Below are positions 38,274-48,411 of a DNA stretch of 64,000 bases, in pieces. The translations under genes and the position numbers were made by a program. The stretch spans positions 1 through 64,000 of the forward strand of contig JAQWIL010000009.1 of NCBI GenBank assembly GCA_029248885.1. Reading direction: 5' to 3'. The notes beneath the pieces are model-generated. The model ran no database searches. It worked only from the letters and a program-made list of their open reading frames with translations, and had not been told where the DNA came from. The stretch is from Flavobacteriaceae bacterium. GTDB lineage: Bacteria > Bacteroidota > Bacteroidia > Flavobacteriales > Flavobacteriaceae. Numbering within the stretch: position 1 is the stretch's first letter; each line of letters opens with the position of its first letter.

Positions 38274-38447
38274 AAATATATATTTTTTCCCACCAAGCCA
38301 GGTTGATATTTCTACACGTTTGGGGCTACCTTTATAGACAACATCTGCCGTTCCATCGACCATCGCTTTTAATTTCTGAGAACAATTGATATTTGCTTGT
38401 CCAGATCCAGTGAGACGTAAAAATGAGTTTTCGGTTTTCAGCTCCTC
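38262..38447 (-). other. Severed 3' tail of the DUF2807 gene (in-frame continuation past a TAA)
   Basis: After the TAA at 38448-38450 the same frame runs on for 61 codons to a TGA (38262-38264) with no other stop. The translation contains LTGSGQANINCSQKL and DGTADVVYKGSPKRVE, typical of the repeating GSG / VYKG-x-P beta-helix rungs of DUF2807 proteins. The tail overlaps the MFS transporter's last 12 bases. One change in the TAA codon would restore a 241-residue protein. Confidence 0.78.
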
Positions 38448-38987
38448 TTAGTGAAGATGACCTGAGCCAATGATTTTCCCCTTTATGGTCTTACAGCTCC
38501 CATTTAGGAAAATATGCCCAGATCCAGTGATATGCACGGAAACCACTTGGCTTTTTATAGGGAATTGTATTTCTCCAGAGCCGATGAGTTCAAGCAGCAG
38601 ATGTTTTGAAAATAAAGAGTTTGAACTTGAAATCTTACCCGAACCGATAACATATATTTCAGATAACTCTTTTGCTGTCACAGTAATATGTATTGGATCC
38701 TCTGTTTTGCTGTGAAGTCTCTTGTTGTTAGATGTTCTCAAAACGAGTTTGTTGCTGTTGACTTCAAATTCGACATAAGGAAGTAAATTAGATTCCCCGA
38801 CGATTGAGATGTTGTGACGATTTCCTTTATTCAGTGTGATTTCAAAAGGACCTAAAACTTCAATCGTATCAAATTTTGGTACTTCTTGGTAAATAGAGTC
38901 TAGGATTTCATTTCCAGAAATTGTGTCTTGCCATTGAGAAAAAGAAATGGAAACTGTAAAAAGTAATGTAATTAATATATATTTCAT
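38448..38987 (-). CDS. DUF2807 (GIN-domain, head-of-adhesin-like) protein, truncated by an in-frame TAA
   Basis: A 179-residue product with a signal peptide (MKYILITLLFTVSISFSQ). The rest is the right-handed beta-helix of the 'putative auto-transporter adhesin, head GIN domain' family: recurring GSG motifs (IGSGKISSS, IGSGEIQF, TGSGHIFLNG, IGSGHLH). The frame stops at a TAA just after the last rung listed, whereas families members usually continue for about 60 residues; those are still encoded in frame (38262-38447). Function unknown, envelope-located. It sits alone between the MFS transporter and lon. Confidence 0.85.
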   Translation of the reverse strand: MKYILITLLFTVSISFSQWQDTISGNEILDSIYQEVPKFDTIEVLGPFEITLNKGNRHNISIVGESNLLPYVEFEVNSNKLVLRTSNNKRLHSKTEDPIHITVTAKELSEIYVIGSGKISSSNSLFSKHLLLELIGSGEIQFPIKSQVVSVHITGSGHIFLNGSCKTIKGKIIGSGHLH

Positions 38988-39163
38988 GATGTTAAGATTT
39001 GGTTTTGCTAATGTATTAAATATTTAAATAATTCCAAGTGGTGGCATGGATATTGAATAATAATATTTAGATATTAAAAACACAAGACGTCTGATAAGGT
39101 CAGCCATAGATTACTGACAAATGAGGTGTATTTGCATGAAAGTGCGACAAAATGACATAGCCC

Positions 39164-41620
39164 ATGGGAAAAACAAAACTAATCTCACTAGAAGACCTAT
39201 CGCTTGAGGAATTGGAAGTTGATGCGGATTTAATTCCGTTAATGACAACTGATGACGAGGAGGCAATTTCAAAAGAACCCGTTCCAGAGGAAATTCCAAT
39301 TTTACCCTTGCGAAACACGGTATTGTTTCCTGGGGTTGTCATTCCAATAACCGCCACTCGTGATAAGTCGATTCAATTGATTCGTGATGCCAATACATCT
39401 AATAAACTAATTGGAGTTGTTGCACAGCTCGATTCATCGGTGCAACTTCCTGATCAAAACGATCTTCACAAGGTTGGCACACTTGCTCGTATTCTTCGAG
39501 TTTTACAAATGCCAGATGGGAATACCACAATCATTTTACAAGGGAAAAAACGTTTTCAGATTGAAAGTTTTTTGGAGTCAACAACTTATCTGAAAGCTAC
39601 AGTTTCAGAAATGCCAGATGAGCGACCTGTTCAAGGAGATAAAGAATTCGCTGCTGTTATTGACTCGATTAAGGACTTATCCTTACAAATCATAGCTGAC
39701 AGTCCTAATATTCCATCGGAGGCATCTTTTGCAATCAATAATATTAAAAGTGATTCTTTTTTGGTCAATTTTGTTTCTTCCAATATGAGTATGGCAACCA
39801 CTGACAAACAAGAGATTCTCCAAAGCAATAATCTACATAGTCGTGCACTACTTTGTCTAAAACATATGGATGTGGAGTTTCAAAAGCTATCCTTAAAAAA
39901 TGAAGTGCAGTCCAAAGTTCGTAATGATTTAGATCAGCAACAGCGTGAATACTTTCTTCATCAGCAAATGAAAACCATTCAAGAAGAATTGGGTGGTGCC
40001 TCATCCCATCAGGATGTTTCTGACATGAAAACACGCTCTCTGAAAAAGAAATGGCGTAAAAAGGTAAAAACCCATTTTGTTAAAGAGTTGGCAAAGCTTG
40101 AACGGATGAACTCACAAGTTGCTGAATATGGCGTACAACGAAACTATTTAGAATTGTTACTCGATTTGCCATGGGAGGAATTTTCAAAAGATAAATTTGA
40201 TTTAAAGCGCGCTCAGCGTATTCTCGACCGTGATCATTTTGGTTTAGAAGAAGTCAAAAAGCGTATCATTGAGTTTTTAGCAGTTTTAAAACTTCGAAGC
40301 GACATGAAGTCTCCCATTTTATGTTTGACTGGTCCACCAGGAGTTGGAAAAACATCTTTAGGTAAATCAATTGCCGAAGCTCTTGGCAGAGAATATGTAC
40401 GCATTTCCCTGGGGGGTATGCGAGATGAAGCGGAAATCCGAGGTCACCGAAAAACCTACATTGGCGCAATGCCAGGGAGAATTTTGCAAAACATCAAAAA
40501 GGCAGGCACATCAAACCCCGTTTTTGTTCTCGATGAGATTGATAAACTTTCGTCTGGAGCTAGTGGCGACCCATCATCGGCTTTACTTGAAGTGCTCGAT
40601 CCAGAGCAAAACAGTGAATTTTATGACAACTTTTTGGAGTTGGGTTACGATCTTTCAAAAGTGTTGTTTATCGCGACTTCAAACACATTGTCTACAATAC
40701 AACCAGCTTTATTAGATCGAATGGAAATCATCCGTATGAGTGGATATACCCTCGAGGAAAAAGCTTCTATTGGAAACAAATACCTTGTACCCAAACAAAT
40801 CAAGGAACACGGATTGACTAAAAAAGACATTAAAATCGGGAAGCCTGTTTTGAAGAAACTCATTTCCGGATATACGCGTGAGTCTGGCGTACGTGGTCTT
40901 GATAAGACGATTGCGAAAGTGGTTCGAAACCGTGCCAAGTCTATTGCGCTCGAAGAATCATTTGAAACAACATTTGAAACAAAACATGTTGAAGCGGTTT
41001 TAGGGCCTGTCAAAATTTCAATGAATGTTTATGAAAACAATGATGTTCCAGGTGTTGTCACGGGCCTTGCATGGACACAGATGGGAGGCGATATTTTGTT
41101 TATTGAGTCTCTGGTTACAAAAGGTTCGGGCAAGCTTTCCTTGACTGGAAATTTGGGAAAAGTCATGAAAGAATCAGCGACAATCGCGCTGGAGTTTATC
41201 AAATCTTACGCGGATCAACTCGGTACGAGTGCGGAAGAATTGAATACATACAATTTTCATATTCACGTACCTGAAGGGGCAACTCCCAAAGACGGTCCAA
41301 GTGCGGGAATCACGATGTTGACCTCACTGGTTTCTGCTGTGACTCGCAGAAAAGTAAAGAGTCGAACTGCGATGTCAGGGGAAATTACTTTGAGAGGAAA
41401 AGTACTTCCAGTAGGAGGGATTAAGGAAAAAATTCTCGCTGCAAAACGCGCTAATGTGAAAACGATCATTTTGTGTGCTGACAACAAAAAAGATGTAGAG
41501 GAAATCAACCAAAACTACCTTCGTGGCTTACAGTTTCAGTATGTTTCTTCCATGATTGATGTAATTGATTTTGCATTGACAACCCAAAAAGCGGCAAAAC
41601 AACTCCGCAATATCAAATAA
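39164..41620 (+). CDS. lon: Endopeptidase La (Lon), ATP-dependent
   Basis: An 818-residue protease. The N-terminal substrate-binding domain begins at [19 protein letters not shown] (about 46); AAA+ Walker A is [14 protein letters not shown] (about 390) and Walker B VFVLDEID. The C-terminal protease has the Ser713 ([10 protein letters not shown]) and Lys754 (VGGIKEK) dyad. Lon degrades misfolded and regulatory proteins. The acidic leader [23 protein letters not shown] before the fold is family-typical in flavobacteria. The 176-bp upstream gap contains TGTATTTG (39127-39134, seven of eight to the -7 box) and an ACTGACA resembling one arm of the dnaK repeat. Confidence 0.96.
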   Translation: MGKTKLISLEDLSLEELEVDADLIPLMTTDDEEAISKEPVPEEIPILPLRNTVLFPGVVIPITATRDKSIQLIRDANTSNKLIGVVAQLDSSVQLPDQNDLHKVGTLARILRVLQMPDGNTTIILQGKKRFQIESFLESTTYLKATVSEMPDERPVQGDKEFAAVIDSIKDLSLQIIADSPNIPSEASFAINNIKSDSFLVNFVSSNMSMATTDKQEILQSNNLHSRALLCLKHMDVEFQKLSLKNEVQSKVRNDLDQQQREYFLHQQMKTIQEELGGASSHQDVSDMKTRSLKKKWRKKVKTHFVKELAKLERMNSQVAEYGVQRNYLELLLDLPWEEFSKDKFDLKRAQRILDRDHFGLEEVKKRIIEFLAVLKLRSDMKSPILCLTGPPGVGKTSLGKSIAEALGREYVRISLGGMRDEAEIRGHRKTYIGAMPGRILQNIKKAGTSNPVFVLDEIDKLSSGASGDPSSALLEVLDPEQNSEFYDNFLELGYDLSKVLFIATSNTLSTIQPALLDRMEIIRMSGYTLEEKASIGNKYLVPKQIKEHGLTKKDIKIGKPVLKKLISGYTRESGVRGLDKTIAKVVRNRAKSIALEESFETTFETKHVEAVLGPVKISMNVYENNDVPGVVTGLAWTQMGGDILFIESLVTKGSGKLSLTGNLGKVMKESATIALEFIKSYADQLGTSAEELNTYNFHIHVPEGATPKDGPSAGITMLTSLVSAVTRRKVKSRTAMSGEITLRGKVLPVGGIKEKILAAKRANVKTIILCADNKKDVEEINQNYLRGLQFQYVSSMIDVIDFALTTQKAAKQLRNIK

Positions 41621-41648
41621 TTTTCACTCCAATACGTTTCTTGTATAT

Positions 41649-42656
41649 ATGAGACTGATTGCATTTTGCACTTTTTTGTTTTGCTCGTCAATAGCTGCTC
41701 AAATTGGTGGGTCAAACACCTATCAGTTTTTAGAGCTGTCTCCGAGCCCAAGGCACATGGCTTTGGGAACATGGATTTCGACTTTATCTCCAAACTCCAT
41801 CCACAGTGGCTTGGTAAATCCAGCAATGGTTTCAGATTCCGTTCAGGGGCAGGTCGTATTGAACTACCAGCCCTATTTTGCGGGAATCAATCGCGGTACT
41901 GCAGCCGCTGTTTTTGGTTTAAAAGAAGGGCGTTCCATTTTAGTTGACACCCGATTTGTACATTATGGAACCTTTGATGAAACAGATAATTTTGGAGATA
42001 AAATAGGCGAATTTTCGGGAAATGAAGTTGCTTTGGGCGTTGCTTATGCACACCATTTTCCTTCCAAAAATATCTTTGTAGGCGCAAGGTTAAACTTGAT
42101 TAGTTCAACGCTTGCAGAATACAATTCAACTGGGTTTACAGCAGATCTAGGAGTATATCATACTTTTCCATCTTCTCGTTATCGATTTAGCTTGGTTGCT
42201 CGAAATATTGGGTCACAAATCAGCACATATGATAGTGTAAAAGAAAGCCTTCCTTTTTCTTTGTCATTCGGTATTTCTAATGAATTAGAGTATCTCCCTC
42301 TCCGCTGGCATTTGTCGATTGATCAGCTACAAAATTGGAATCTTGCCTATGTTAACCCCAATCAGCAGCAAACCGATTTTGAAGGAGAGTTGATAGAACA
42401 AAACCCAAGCTTTTTTGACGAATTATTCAGACACCTTGTGTTTGGCGCCGAGCTGTTTCCCGAGCGAGCATTTTCCATGCAATTTGGTTATAATTTTTTG
42501 CGTTCAGCGGAGCTTTCAATTGCCGAAGTTCGTAGTTTTTCAGGTTTGAGTTTTGGCTTTGGTATCAATTTGCGAAAATTCAGGTTTAATTACAGTCATG
42601 CGCGTTTTAGCGCTGCAGGGAATACTAATTTTTTAGGCCTTACATTTGTGCCCTGA
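41649..42656 (+). CDS. porQ: Type IX secretion system protein PorQ
   Basis: A 335-residue outer-membrane beta-barrel protein with a signal peptide (MRLIAFCTFLFCSSIAAQ). The N-terminus YQFLELSPSPRHMALGTWIST and the glycine/aromatic-rich strands are of the PorP/PorQ (FadL-like) group; PorQ lies next to cmk in many flavobacteria, as here. PorQ helps T9SS release and modify its cargo; the 1130-residue T9SS substrate in the window would depend on it. lon ends 28 bp upstream. Confidence 0.82.
   Translation: MRLIAFCTFLFCSSIAAQIGGSNTYQFLELSPSPRHMALGTWISTLSPNSIHSGLVNPAMVSDSVQGQVVLNYQPYFAGINRGTAAAVFGLKEGRSILVDTRFVHYGTFDETDNFGDKIGEFSGNEVALGVAYAHHFPSKNIFVGARLNLISSTLAEYNSTGFTADLGVYHTFPSSRYRFSLVARNIGSQISTYDSVKESLPFSLSFGISNELEYLPLRWHLSIDQLQNWNLAYVNPNQQQTDFEGELIEQNPSFFDELFRHLVFGAELFPERAFSMQFGYNFLRSAELSIAEVRSFSGLSFGFGINLRKFRFNYSHARFSAAGNTNFLGLTFVP
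42641..42648 (+). promoter_or_regulatory. Possible internal promoter for cmk at the end of porQ
   Basis: TACATTTG is a perfect -7 element within the last codons of porQ, eight bases before the cmk ATG at 42657. It could allow cmk to be made without porQ; no -33 box is seen at 19 bases. Confidence 0.35.
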
Positions 42657-43328
42657 ATGGAATGCATCATTATCACAATAGACGGGGCATCGTCAACCGG
42701 TAAAAGTTCTTTGGCAAAGGCTATTGCCAAACATTACGGCTTTAAGCACATTGACTCTGGTGCGATGTATCGTGCATTGACCTTTTATGCGCAGGATTAC
42801 AATCTTCTAAGCGATCATAAATTTGACGTCGAAACGCTAATCGCTCGCTTGCCAACTATTGATATTGACTTTACCAAAAAGGACAGCATCATGCTGAACG
42901 GCCAAATTATAGAGGATGAAGTTCGCTCAATGGAGGTTTCTAATAAGGTTAGTTTAGTGGCAAAAGAACCGCAATTCCGACAATTTATGGTGGCCAAGCA
43001 AAGACAATTGGGTGCAAAAGGAAATGTTGTGATGGATGGTAGAGACATTGGTAGTGTAGTATTTCCCAATGCGACAATCAAATTCTTTCTCGAAGCTTCC
43101 ATGGAAGTTCGAACCAATCGCCGATATGCAGAACTTATCGAAAAGGGAGAACCCGTTTCTATTGGAGAAGTTCAAGCTAACATCGCAAAACGAGATTATA
43201 TAGACTCCAACCGTGACGATTCTCCACTAATTGTTCCAGAGAATGCGATCGTTTTAAGCAATGATAAAGAGGGAATGTCTGGCCTTTTCGCGCTTGCCAC
43301 AGCAGAAATAGATAAACGTTTATTATAA
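42657..43328 (+). CDS. cmk: (d)CMP kinase
   Basis: A 223-residue nucleoside monophosphate kinase. The P-loop is IDGASSTGKSSLAKAIA (about residue 10), HIDSGAMYRALTFYA binds CMP, and GRDIGSVVFPNA and RDYIDSNRDDSPL are CMP-kinase signatures. It makes CDP/dCDP. It directly follows the porQ stop and precedes rpsA, a pairing conserved in many bacteria. Confidence 0.96.
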   Translation: MECIIITIDGASSTGKSSLAKAIAKHYGFKHIDSGAMYRALTFYAQDYNLLSDHKFDVETLIARLPTIDIDFTKKDSIMLNGQIIEDEVRSMEVSNKVSLVAKEPQFRQFMVAKQRQLGAKGNVVMDGRDIGSVVFPNATIKFFLEASMEVRTNRRYAELIEKGEPVSIGEVQANIAKRDYIDSNRDDSPLIVPENAIVLSNDKEGMSGLFALATAEIDKRLL

Positions 43329-43345
43329 ACTTTAAGGTCTAATTA

Positions 43346-43376
43346 TTTGCTTGTCTATTGAAAAGGGTTAATTTTG
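43346..43376 (+). promoter_or_regulatory. Canonical Bacteroidota promoter of rpsA
   Basis: TTTG (43346-43349), a 19-base spacer, and TAATTTTG (43369-43376): a full match to the -33/-7 consensus with ideal spacing. It is the best promoter in the window, and it predicts a start near 43382 and a leader of about 105 nt. Confidence 0.85.
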
Positions 43377-43382
43377 CCCACC

Positions 43383-43470
43383 CTAAGGGAAGCGTCTGAT
43401 AGAAAATACCCCTTAGTTTATTTAATAACCGCTTTTGTTGCTTGACGCCAATTTTCTAAAAGCAGCAAAA
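43383..43470 (+). ncRNA. Structured 5' leader of rpsA mRNA (two hairpins)
   Basis: Hairpin 1 pairs CTAAGGG (43383-43389) with CCCTTAG (43410-43416) around a 20-base loop. Hairpin 2 pairs TTTTGTTGCT (43433-43442) with AGCAGCAAAA (43461-43470), ten pairs with one U-G, around an 18-base loop, ending 16 bases before the ATG at 43487. The usual genes here have almost no leader, so a structured 105-nt leader before a ribosomal protein gene suggests autogenous control by S1. No known Rfam family is asserted. Confidence 0.5.
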
Positions 43471-43486
43471 TACAAAACTTAAATTC

Positions 43487-45325
43487 ATGACTACTGATCA
43501 TGTAAACGAGGAAGCTCAAGTAGAAAACGTCGAGCCCTCTACTACGGACAACGAGACAAATGATTCTCAGTCCACCACACAATCTTCTGAAGAGTTTTTA
43601 GCAAATTTTGATTGGGTTTCTTACCAAGAAGCTGCTGAAACTGTTGATGAAAAGAAGTACAAGGAATTTGAAAAGCTTGTTCACGAGAATTTTGTAGACA
43701 CCCAGCAAACAGATGTGATTCAAGGTACAGTTACACACATGACTGACCGTGAGGCTATTATTGATATCAACGCGAAATCTGAGGGTGTCATTTCATTAAA
43801 TGAATTTAGATATAACCCTGATTTAAAAGTTGGCGACAATGTGGAAGTCATTGTTGATATTCGAGAAGATAAGACGGGACAGTTGGTTTTATCACACCGC
43901 AAGGCGCGCGTGATCAAAGCATGGGAACGAGTGAATGAAGCCCATGATAAAGGCGAAGTTGTCACTGGCTTTGTTAAATGTCGTACCAAAGGGGGTATGA
44001 TTGTCGACGTATTTGGAATTGAGGCGTTTTTACCCGGCTCACAGATTGATGTGAAGCCAATTCGTGACTATGACCAATACGTGAATAAGAATATGGAATT
44101 CAAGATTGTAAAAATCAATCACGAATTTAAAAATGTTGTTGTTTCTCACAAGGCATTGATCGAAGCGGACATCGAAGAACAGAAAAAGGAAATTATCGGT
44201 CAGCTCGAAAAAGGACAAGTTCTTGAAGGAACTGTTAAAAACATCACCTCTTATGGAGTCTTTATCGACCTAGGAGGAGTTGACGGGCTTGTTCACATTA
44301 CAGATTTGTCTTGGAATCGAATCAATCATCCAGGAGAAATTTTGGAACTCGATCAAAAACTCAATGTTGTCATTCTTGACTTCGATGATGATAAATCACG
44401 CATCCAATTGGGAGTGAAACAATTGAGCCAACATCCTTGGGAGGCACTTAGTGAAGACCTAAAAGAGGGAGACATCGTTGACGGAAAAGTTGCTGTGATT
44501 GCTGACTACGGAGCATTTATCGAAATCGCACCTGGTGTTGAAGGTCTTGTTCACGTTTCTGAAATGTCATGGAGTACGCACATGCGTTCTGCACAAGACT
44601 TTGTAAATGTAGGCGACGAGGTTAAAGTTTCCATTTTATCACTTGACCGTGAAGATCGAAAAATGTCACTGGGCATGAAGCAGCTTTCTGCAGACCCATG
44701 GACGGATATCACATCAAAATACCCTGTTGGTTCGAAGCACAAAGGTGTGATTAGAAACTTCACAAACTTTGGTGTATTTGTAGAACTTGAGGAAGGTATC
44801 GACGGACTGATTTATATCTCAGAGTTGTCATGGACCAAAAAAGTAAAGCACCCATCTGAGGTAGTTACAGTTGGTCAAGACTTGGAAGTTGTCGTTCTTG
44901 AATTGGACGTCGACGGCAGAAAGCTCAGTCTAGGTCACAAGCAAATCCAAGATAACCCCTGGAACAAATATGAAAGCGAGTTTTCTGAGGGAACGCTAGT
45001 TGAGTCATCGGTTCATGAAATTGTTGACAAAGGAGCAACGGTCATCCTCAATGATGACATTACTGCTTTTGTTCCCAATCGTCATCTTGAAAAAGAGGAC
45101 GGTAACAAACTGAAAAAGGGAGATTCTGCTGAGTTCAAGGTTATTGAATTCAACAAGGATTACAAGCGTGTGGTACTATCACACAGTGCAGTTTACAAAG
45201 AGATGGAGCAAGAAATCGTAAAAAAAGCGAAGAAGAAAGCTACCAAAAATGAGGTTTCAACTCTTGGTGATATTGATGCCTTAGCGGATCTTAAAAAGAA
45301 GATGAACGCAGAAGAAAACGGCTAG
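43487..45325 (+). CDS. rpsA: 30S ribosomal protein S1
   Basis: A 612-residue S1. An acidic N-terminal tail (about 1-70) precedes six OB-fold S1 repeats (roughly 72-145, 155-225, 240-310, 325-395, 410-480, 495-565), the last degenerate, and then a basic-acidic C-terminal tail. S1 captures mRNA on the 30S subunit. It carries a structured leader with a strong promoter and ends in a terminator shared with leuB. Confidence 0.96.
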   Translation: MTTDHVNEEAQVENVEPSTTDNETNDSQSTTQSSEEFLANFDWVSYQEAAETVDEKKYKEFEKLVHENFVDTQQTDVIQGTVTHMTDREAIIDINAKSEGVISLNEFRYNPDLKVGDNVEVIVDIREDKTGQLVLSHRKARVIKAWERVNEAHDKGEVVTGFVKCRTKGGMIVDVFGIEAFLPGSQIDVKPIRDYDQYVNKNMEFKIVKINHEFKNVVVSHKALIEADIEEQKKEIIGQLEKGQVLEGTVKNITSYGVFIDLGGVDGLVHITDLSWNRINHPGEILELDQKLNVVILDFDDDKSRIQLGVKQLSQHPWEALSEDLKEGDIVDGKVAVIADYGAFIEIAPGVEGLVHVSEMSWSTHMRSAQDFVNVGDEVKVSILSLDREDRKMSLGMKQLSADPWTDITSKYPVGSKHKGVIRNFTNFGVFVELEEGIDGLIYISELSWTKKVKHPSEVVTVGQDLEVVVLELDVDGRKLSLGHKQIQDNPWNKYESEFSEGTLVESSVHEIVDKGATVILNDDITAFVPNRHLEKEDGNKLKKGDSAEFKVIEFNKDYKRVVLSHSAVYKEMEQEIVKKAKKKATKNEVSTLGDIDALADLKKKMNAEENG

Positions 45326-45347
45326 TTCTATCCCTTCTATTGTTTAG

Positions 45348-45378
45348 AAAAAAAGGCGCTTTTTTAGCGCCTTTTTTT
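45348..45378. terminator. Bidirectional terminator between rpsA and leuB
   Basis: GGCGCT (45355-45360) pairs with AGCGCC (45366-45371) around a 5-T loop, extended by A7 (45348-45354) and T7 (45372-45378), so both strands have a T tail. It ends rpsA on plus and overlaps the last codons of leuB on minus by two bases, serving both. Confidence 0.85.
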
Positions 45379-46438
45379 ATGCAAGAATGATATTGCTAAT
45401 ATACGATCCGACCTCTTCTGTTGTGGAACTTTTATTGGGTGAGATGTCGGGAGTTCCGATATCACTGTTAATGGTTTTTTGTATTGCGTCTCGAATGGCA
45501 TTGGCTTCTTGAATCATATCAAAGTGATCGAGCATCATCGCAGCTGACAAAATCGTAGCAATTGGATTGGCAATGCCTTTTCCCTTGCCCTGTGGAAACG
45601 AACCATGAATCGGTTCAAATAGCGCATAACGATCCCCAATGGAAGCAGAAGCCAACAAACCAATTGATCCGCCAATTACACTTGCTTCGTCTGAAATGAT
45701 ATCACCAAACAGATTCCCCGTCAGTATAACATCAAATTGAGCAGGGTTTAATACCATTTGCATGGCTGCATTATCGACAAACAGAAAATCTAATTCAACG
45801 TCTTTGTATTCGCTACTGTGTAGCTCTGTCACCACACTTCTCCATAGCCGAGAGGAGGCAAGAACATTTGCTTTGTCAACCAAAGTCAGTTTGTTTTTGC
45901 GCTTCGCTGCAGCTTTAAAGGCAAGGTGGGCAACTCGTAAGATTTCTTCTTTGGAATACACACACAAATCTGATGCAACCCCTTTTTCATCGGTTTCTTT
46001 CTTTTGACCAAAATAAATCCCCCCTGTTAATTCCCGATAAATCACCAAATCGACTCCTTCAATTCGATCTCTCTTCAATGGTGAACTTTCGATAAGACGA
46101 TCATAGATTGTAACAGGACGCACGTTGCAATACAGATTTAATGTTTTTCGCAGGGCTAGGAGTCCTTGTTCTGGACGTACTTTTGCGTTGGGGTCATTAT
46201 CATATTTCGGATCTCCTATTGCCCCAAATAAGATTGCATCGTTTGATTTGCAAATCTCAATGGTTTTTTCTGGTAGTGGGTTGCCAGTTGCGTCAATGGC
46301 AACCGCGCCCATCAGTGCGTGCTCGAAGCTGAAAGAGTGGTTGTACTTTTTTTCGATTGCTTGTAAAACCTTTATGGCTTCTGTAATGATTTCAGGACCA
46401 ATCCCATCTCCAGCCAAAACGGCAATTTTTTTATGCAT
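45377..46438 (-). CDS. leuB: 3-isopropylmalate dehydrogenase
   Basis: A 353-residue isocitrate/isopropylmalate-type dehydrogenase. [10 protein letters not shown] is the N-terminal signature, [13 protein letters not shown] the substrate loop, and [27 protein letters not shown] the divalent-metal/NAD region (D-x-x-S-x-x). It makes the leucine precursor 2-oxoisocaproate. It is last in the leuACDB operon, overlapping leuD by 8 bp. Confidence 0.96.
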   Translation of the reverse strand: MHKKIAVLAGDGIGPEIITEAIKVLQAIEKKYNHSFSFEHALMGAVAIDATGNPLPEKTIEICKSNDAILFGAIGDPKYDNDPNAKVRPEQGLLALRKTLNLYCNVRPVTIYDRLIESSPLKRDRIEGVDLVIYRELTGGIYFGQKKETDEKGVASDLCVYSKEEILRVAHLAFKAAAKRKNKLTLVDKANVLASSRLWRSVVTELHSSEYKDVELDFLFVDNAAMQMVLNPAQFDVILTGNLFGDIISDEASVIGGSIGLLASASIGDRYALFEPIHGSFPQGKGKGIANPIATILSAAMMLDHFDMIQEANAIRDAIQKTINSDIGTPDISPNKSSTTEEVGSYISNIILA

Positions 46439-47021
46439 TTCGTTTCCTTTCGAATTCTTCTATTTTTTGCTTGTTGTTGATCAAATAATCAATATCGTCA
46501 TAGCCATTGATTAAGCAGGTTTTTTTGTAACTGTTAATCTCAAAGTCGATATGTAAATCAATAGATGGGACTTTAATGAATTGGCTCACCAAATCTACAA
46601 TAAATTCGCAGTTGGGATTTTCTCTTATGGCCTCAAAAATTGTTTGGAGTTGGCTGTCGCTAACCTGTATAGGGAGCAATCCGTTGTTCAGGGCGTTGCC
46701 CTTAAAAATATCAGCAAAGAAGCTAGAAATCACAACCTTAAAACCGAAGTCTGCCAGCGCCCAAGCAGCATGCTCACGACTCGAACCACAACCAAAGTTG
46801 TTCCCAGCGACAAGGATAGATCCTGAAAAGCTTGGGTTGTTCAAAACAAAATTAGAAATGGGGTTGTCATTTTCATCATATCGCCAGTCACGAAATAGGT
46901 TTTCACCAAATCCTTCACGGTCAGTCGCTTTTAAAAAACGCGCTGGGATAATTTGGTCTGTATCAACATTTTCGATCTCTAACGGAATGGCAGTTTGTTC
47001 TAATCGGGTAAACTTTTCCAT
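46431..47021 (-). CDS. leuD: 3-isopropylmalate dehydratase small subunit
   Basis: A 196-residue swivel domain. [14 protein letters not shown] and [18 protein letters not shown] are the LeuD signatures that complete the substrate pocket of LeuC. It overlaps leuC by one base and leuB by 8 bp. Confidence 0.96.
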   Translation of the reverse strand: MEKFTRLEQTAIPLEIENVDTDQIIPARFLKATDREGFGENLFRDWRYDENDNPISNFVLNNPSFSGSILVAGNNFGCGSSREHAAWALADFGFKVVISSFFADIFKGNALNNGLLPIQVSDSQLQTIFEAIRENPNCEFIVDLVSQFIKVPSIDLHIDFEINSYKKTCLINGYDDIDYLINNKQKIEEFERKRNA

Positions 47022-48397
47022 TATAATTGGGTTATATCTACGATTTTACCTTCAATAGCGGCAGCAACCGCAGTGAGTGGACTCGCTAAAATTGTACGAG
47101 CTCCAGGGCCTTGTCGCCCTTCAAAATTTCGATTCGAGGTGGACACACAGTATTCTCCAGCTGGAATTTTATCGTCGTTCATCGCCAAACAGGCCGAACA
47201 ACCTGGCTGACGGATCATAAAGCCCGCTTCTTCAAAGATATCTCCTAAGCCCTCGTCTTGAATTTGTTTGGCAACTTGCTGTGACCCAGGAACGATCAGA
47301 GCATTTACATTTTTCGCTTTTTTCTTCCCCTTGATATAGGCAGAGGCAACCCGAAAATCCTCGATTCTTGAGTTGGTACAACTGCCAATAAACACATAGT
47401 TGATAGGTAGGTTGTTAAGCGTATCCCCTTGGTTAAAGCCCATATACGCTAAGGACTTTTGGAAGGATTCGTTTTGCGAAGAGGGGATTTGCTCTTGTAT
47501 TCCAATTCCCATGCCTGGATTTGTCCCATAGGTAATCATCGGGCTGATTTCAGCTGCATCAAAGCTGTATTCTTTGTCAAACGATGCATCAGGGTCTGAG
47601 GGTAAGGATTTCCAGTATTTGCATTTTTGTTGCCACTCTGCTTGTGAAGGCGCAAATTCCCGACCTTCAATATAGTCATACGTGGTTTGGTCAGGTGCGA
47701 TCATGCCTCCACGTGCACCCATTTCAATACTCATATTACAGATGGTCATTCGGCCCTCCATACTCATATTTTCAAATACATTACCTGCATATTCAACAAA
47801 GTAGCCAGTTCCTGAGTCTGTACCGAGTTGTGCAATAATGTAAAGAATGACGTCTTTTGGATGAACTCCATTTTTCAATTTACCATCGACGGTAATCCTC
47901 ATGCTTTTTGGCTTACTTACCAACAAGCATTGACTTGCAAAAACCTGAGCAACTTGACTGGTTCCGATTCCAAATGCGATCGATCCAAACGCTCCGTGTG
48001 TTGAGGTGTGGCTATCTCCACATACCATGGTCATACCTGGTTGTGTAATCCCCAACTCTGGACCGATGACATGCACGATTCCTTGATAAGGATGGCCTAA
48101 GCCGTAAAGTTCAATATTGTGCTCATCACAATTTTTACGCAATTTTGCTACCTGATTTCTCGACAAATCATCTTTTATGGGTAGATGTTGATTGAGTGTT
48201 GGCACGTTGTGATCAACAGTTGCTACAATTTGTTGCGGTCTGAAAACCGGAATGTCCTTATCGTTAAGGGCAGAAAAGGCCTGTGGGCTTGTGACCTCAT
48301 GGATTAAATGCTTGTCGATGTATAAAATATCAGGGCCGTCTTCCAATTGATCGACGACATGGCTATCCCAAACCTTGTCAAAGAGTGTTTTCCCCAT
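47021..48397 (-). CDS. leuC: 3-isopropylmalate dehydratase large subunit
   Basis: A 458-residue aconitase-type enzyme that isomerises 2- to 3-isopropylmalate. The 4Fe-4S cluster ligands are in [11 protein letters not shown] and [10 protein letters not shown] (two cysteines), and [14 protein letters not shown] is the family signature. It pairs with leuD. It follows leuA by 14 bp. Confidence 0.96.
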   Translation of the reverse strand: MGKTLFDKVWDSHVVDQLEDGPDILYIDKHLIHEVTSPQAFSALNDKDIPVFRPQQIVATVDHNVPTLNQHLPIKDDLSRNQVAKLRKNCDEHNIELYGLGHPYQGIVHVIGPELGITQPGMTMVCGDSHTSTHGAFGSIAFGIGTSQVAQVFASQCLLVSKPKSMRITVDGKLKNGVHPKDVILYIIAQLGTDSGTGYFVEYAGNVFENMSMEGRMTICNMSIEMGARGGMIAPDQTTYDYIEGREFAPSQAEWQQKCKYWKSLPSDPDASFDKEYSFDAAEISPMITYGTNPGMGIGIQEQIPSSQNESFQKSLAYMGFNQGDTLNNLPINYVFIGSCTNSRIEDFRVASAYIKGKKKAKNVNALIVPGSQQVAKQIQDEGLGDIFEEAGFMIRQPGCSACLAMNDDKIPAGEYCVSTSNRNFEGRQGPGARTILASPLTAVAAAIEGKIVDITQL

Positions 48398-48411
48398 AGT
48401 TTGTTGTTTTT

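Noticed and set aside
39100-39357. Minus-strand frames overlapping the start of lon
   Set aside because: Serine-rich shadow frames opposite the conserved lon N-terminus, without start signals.
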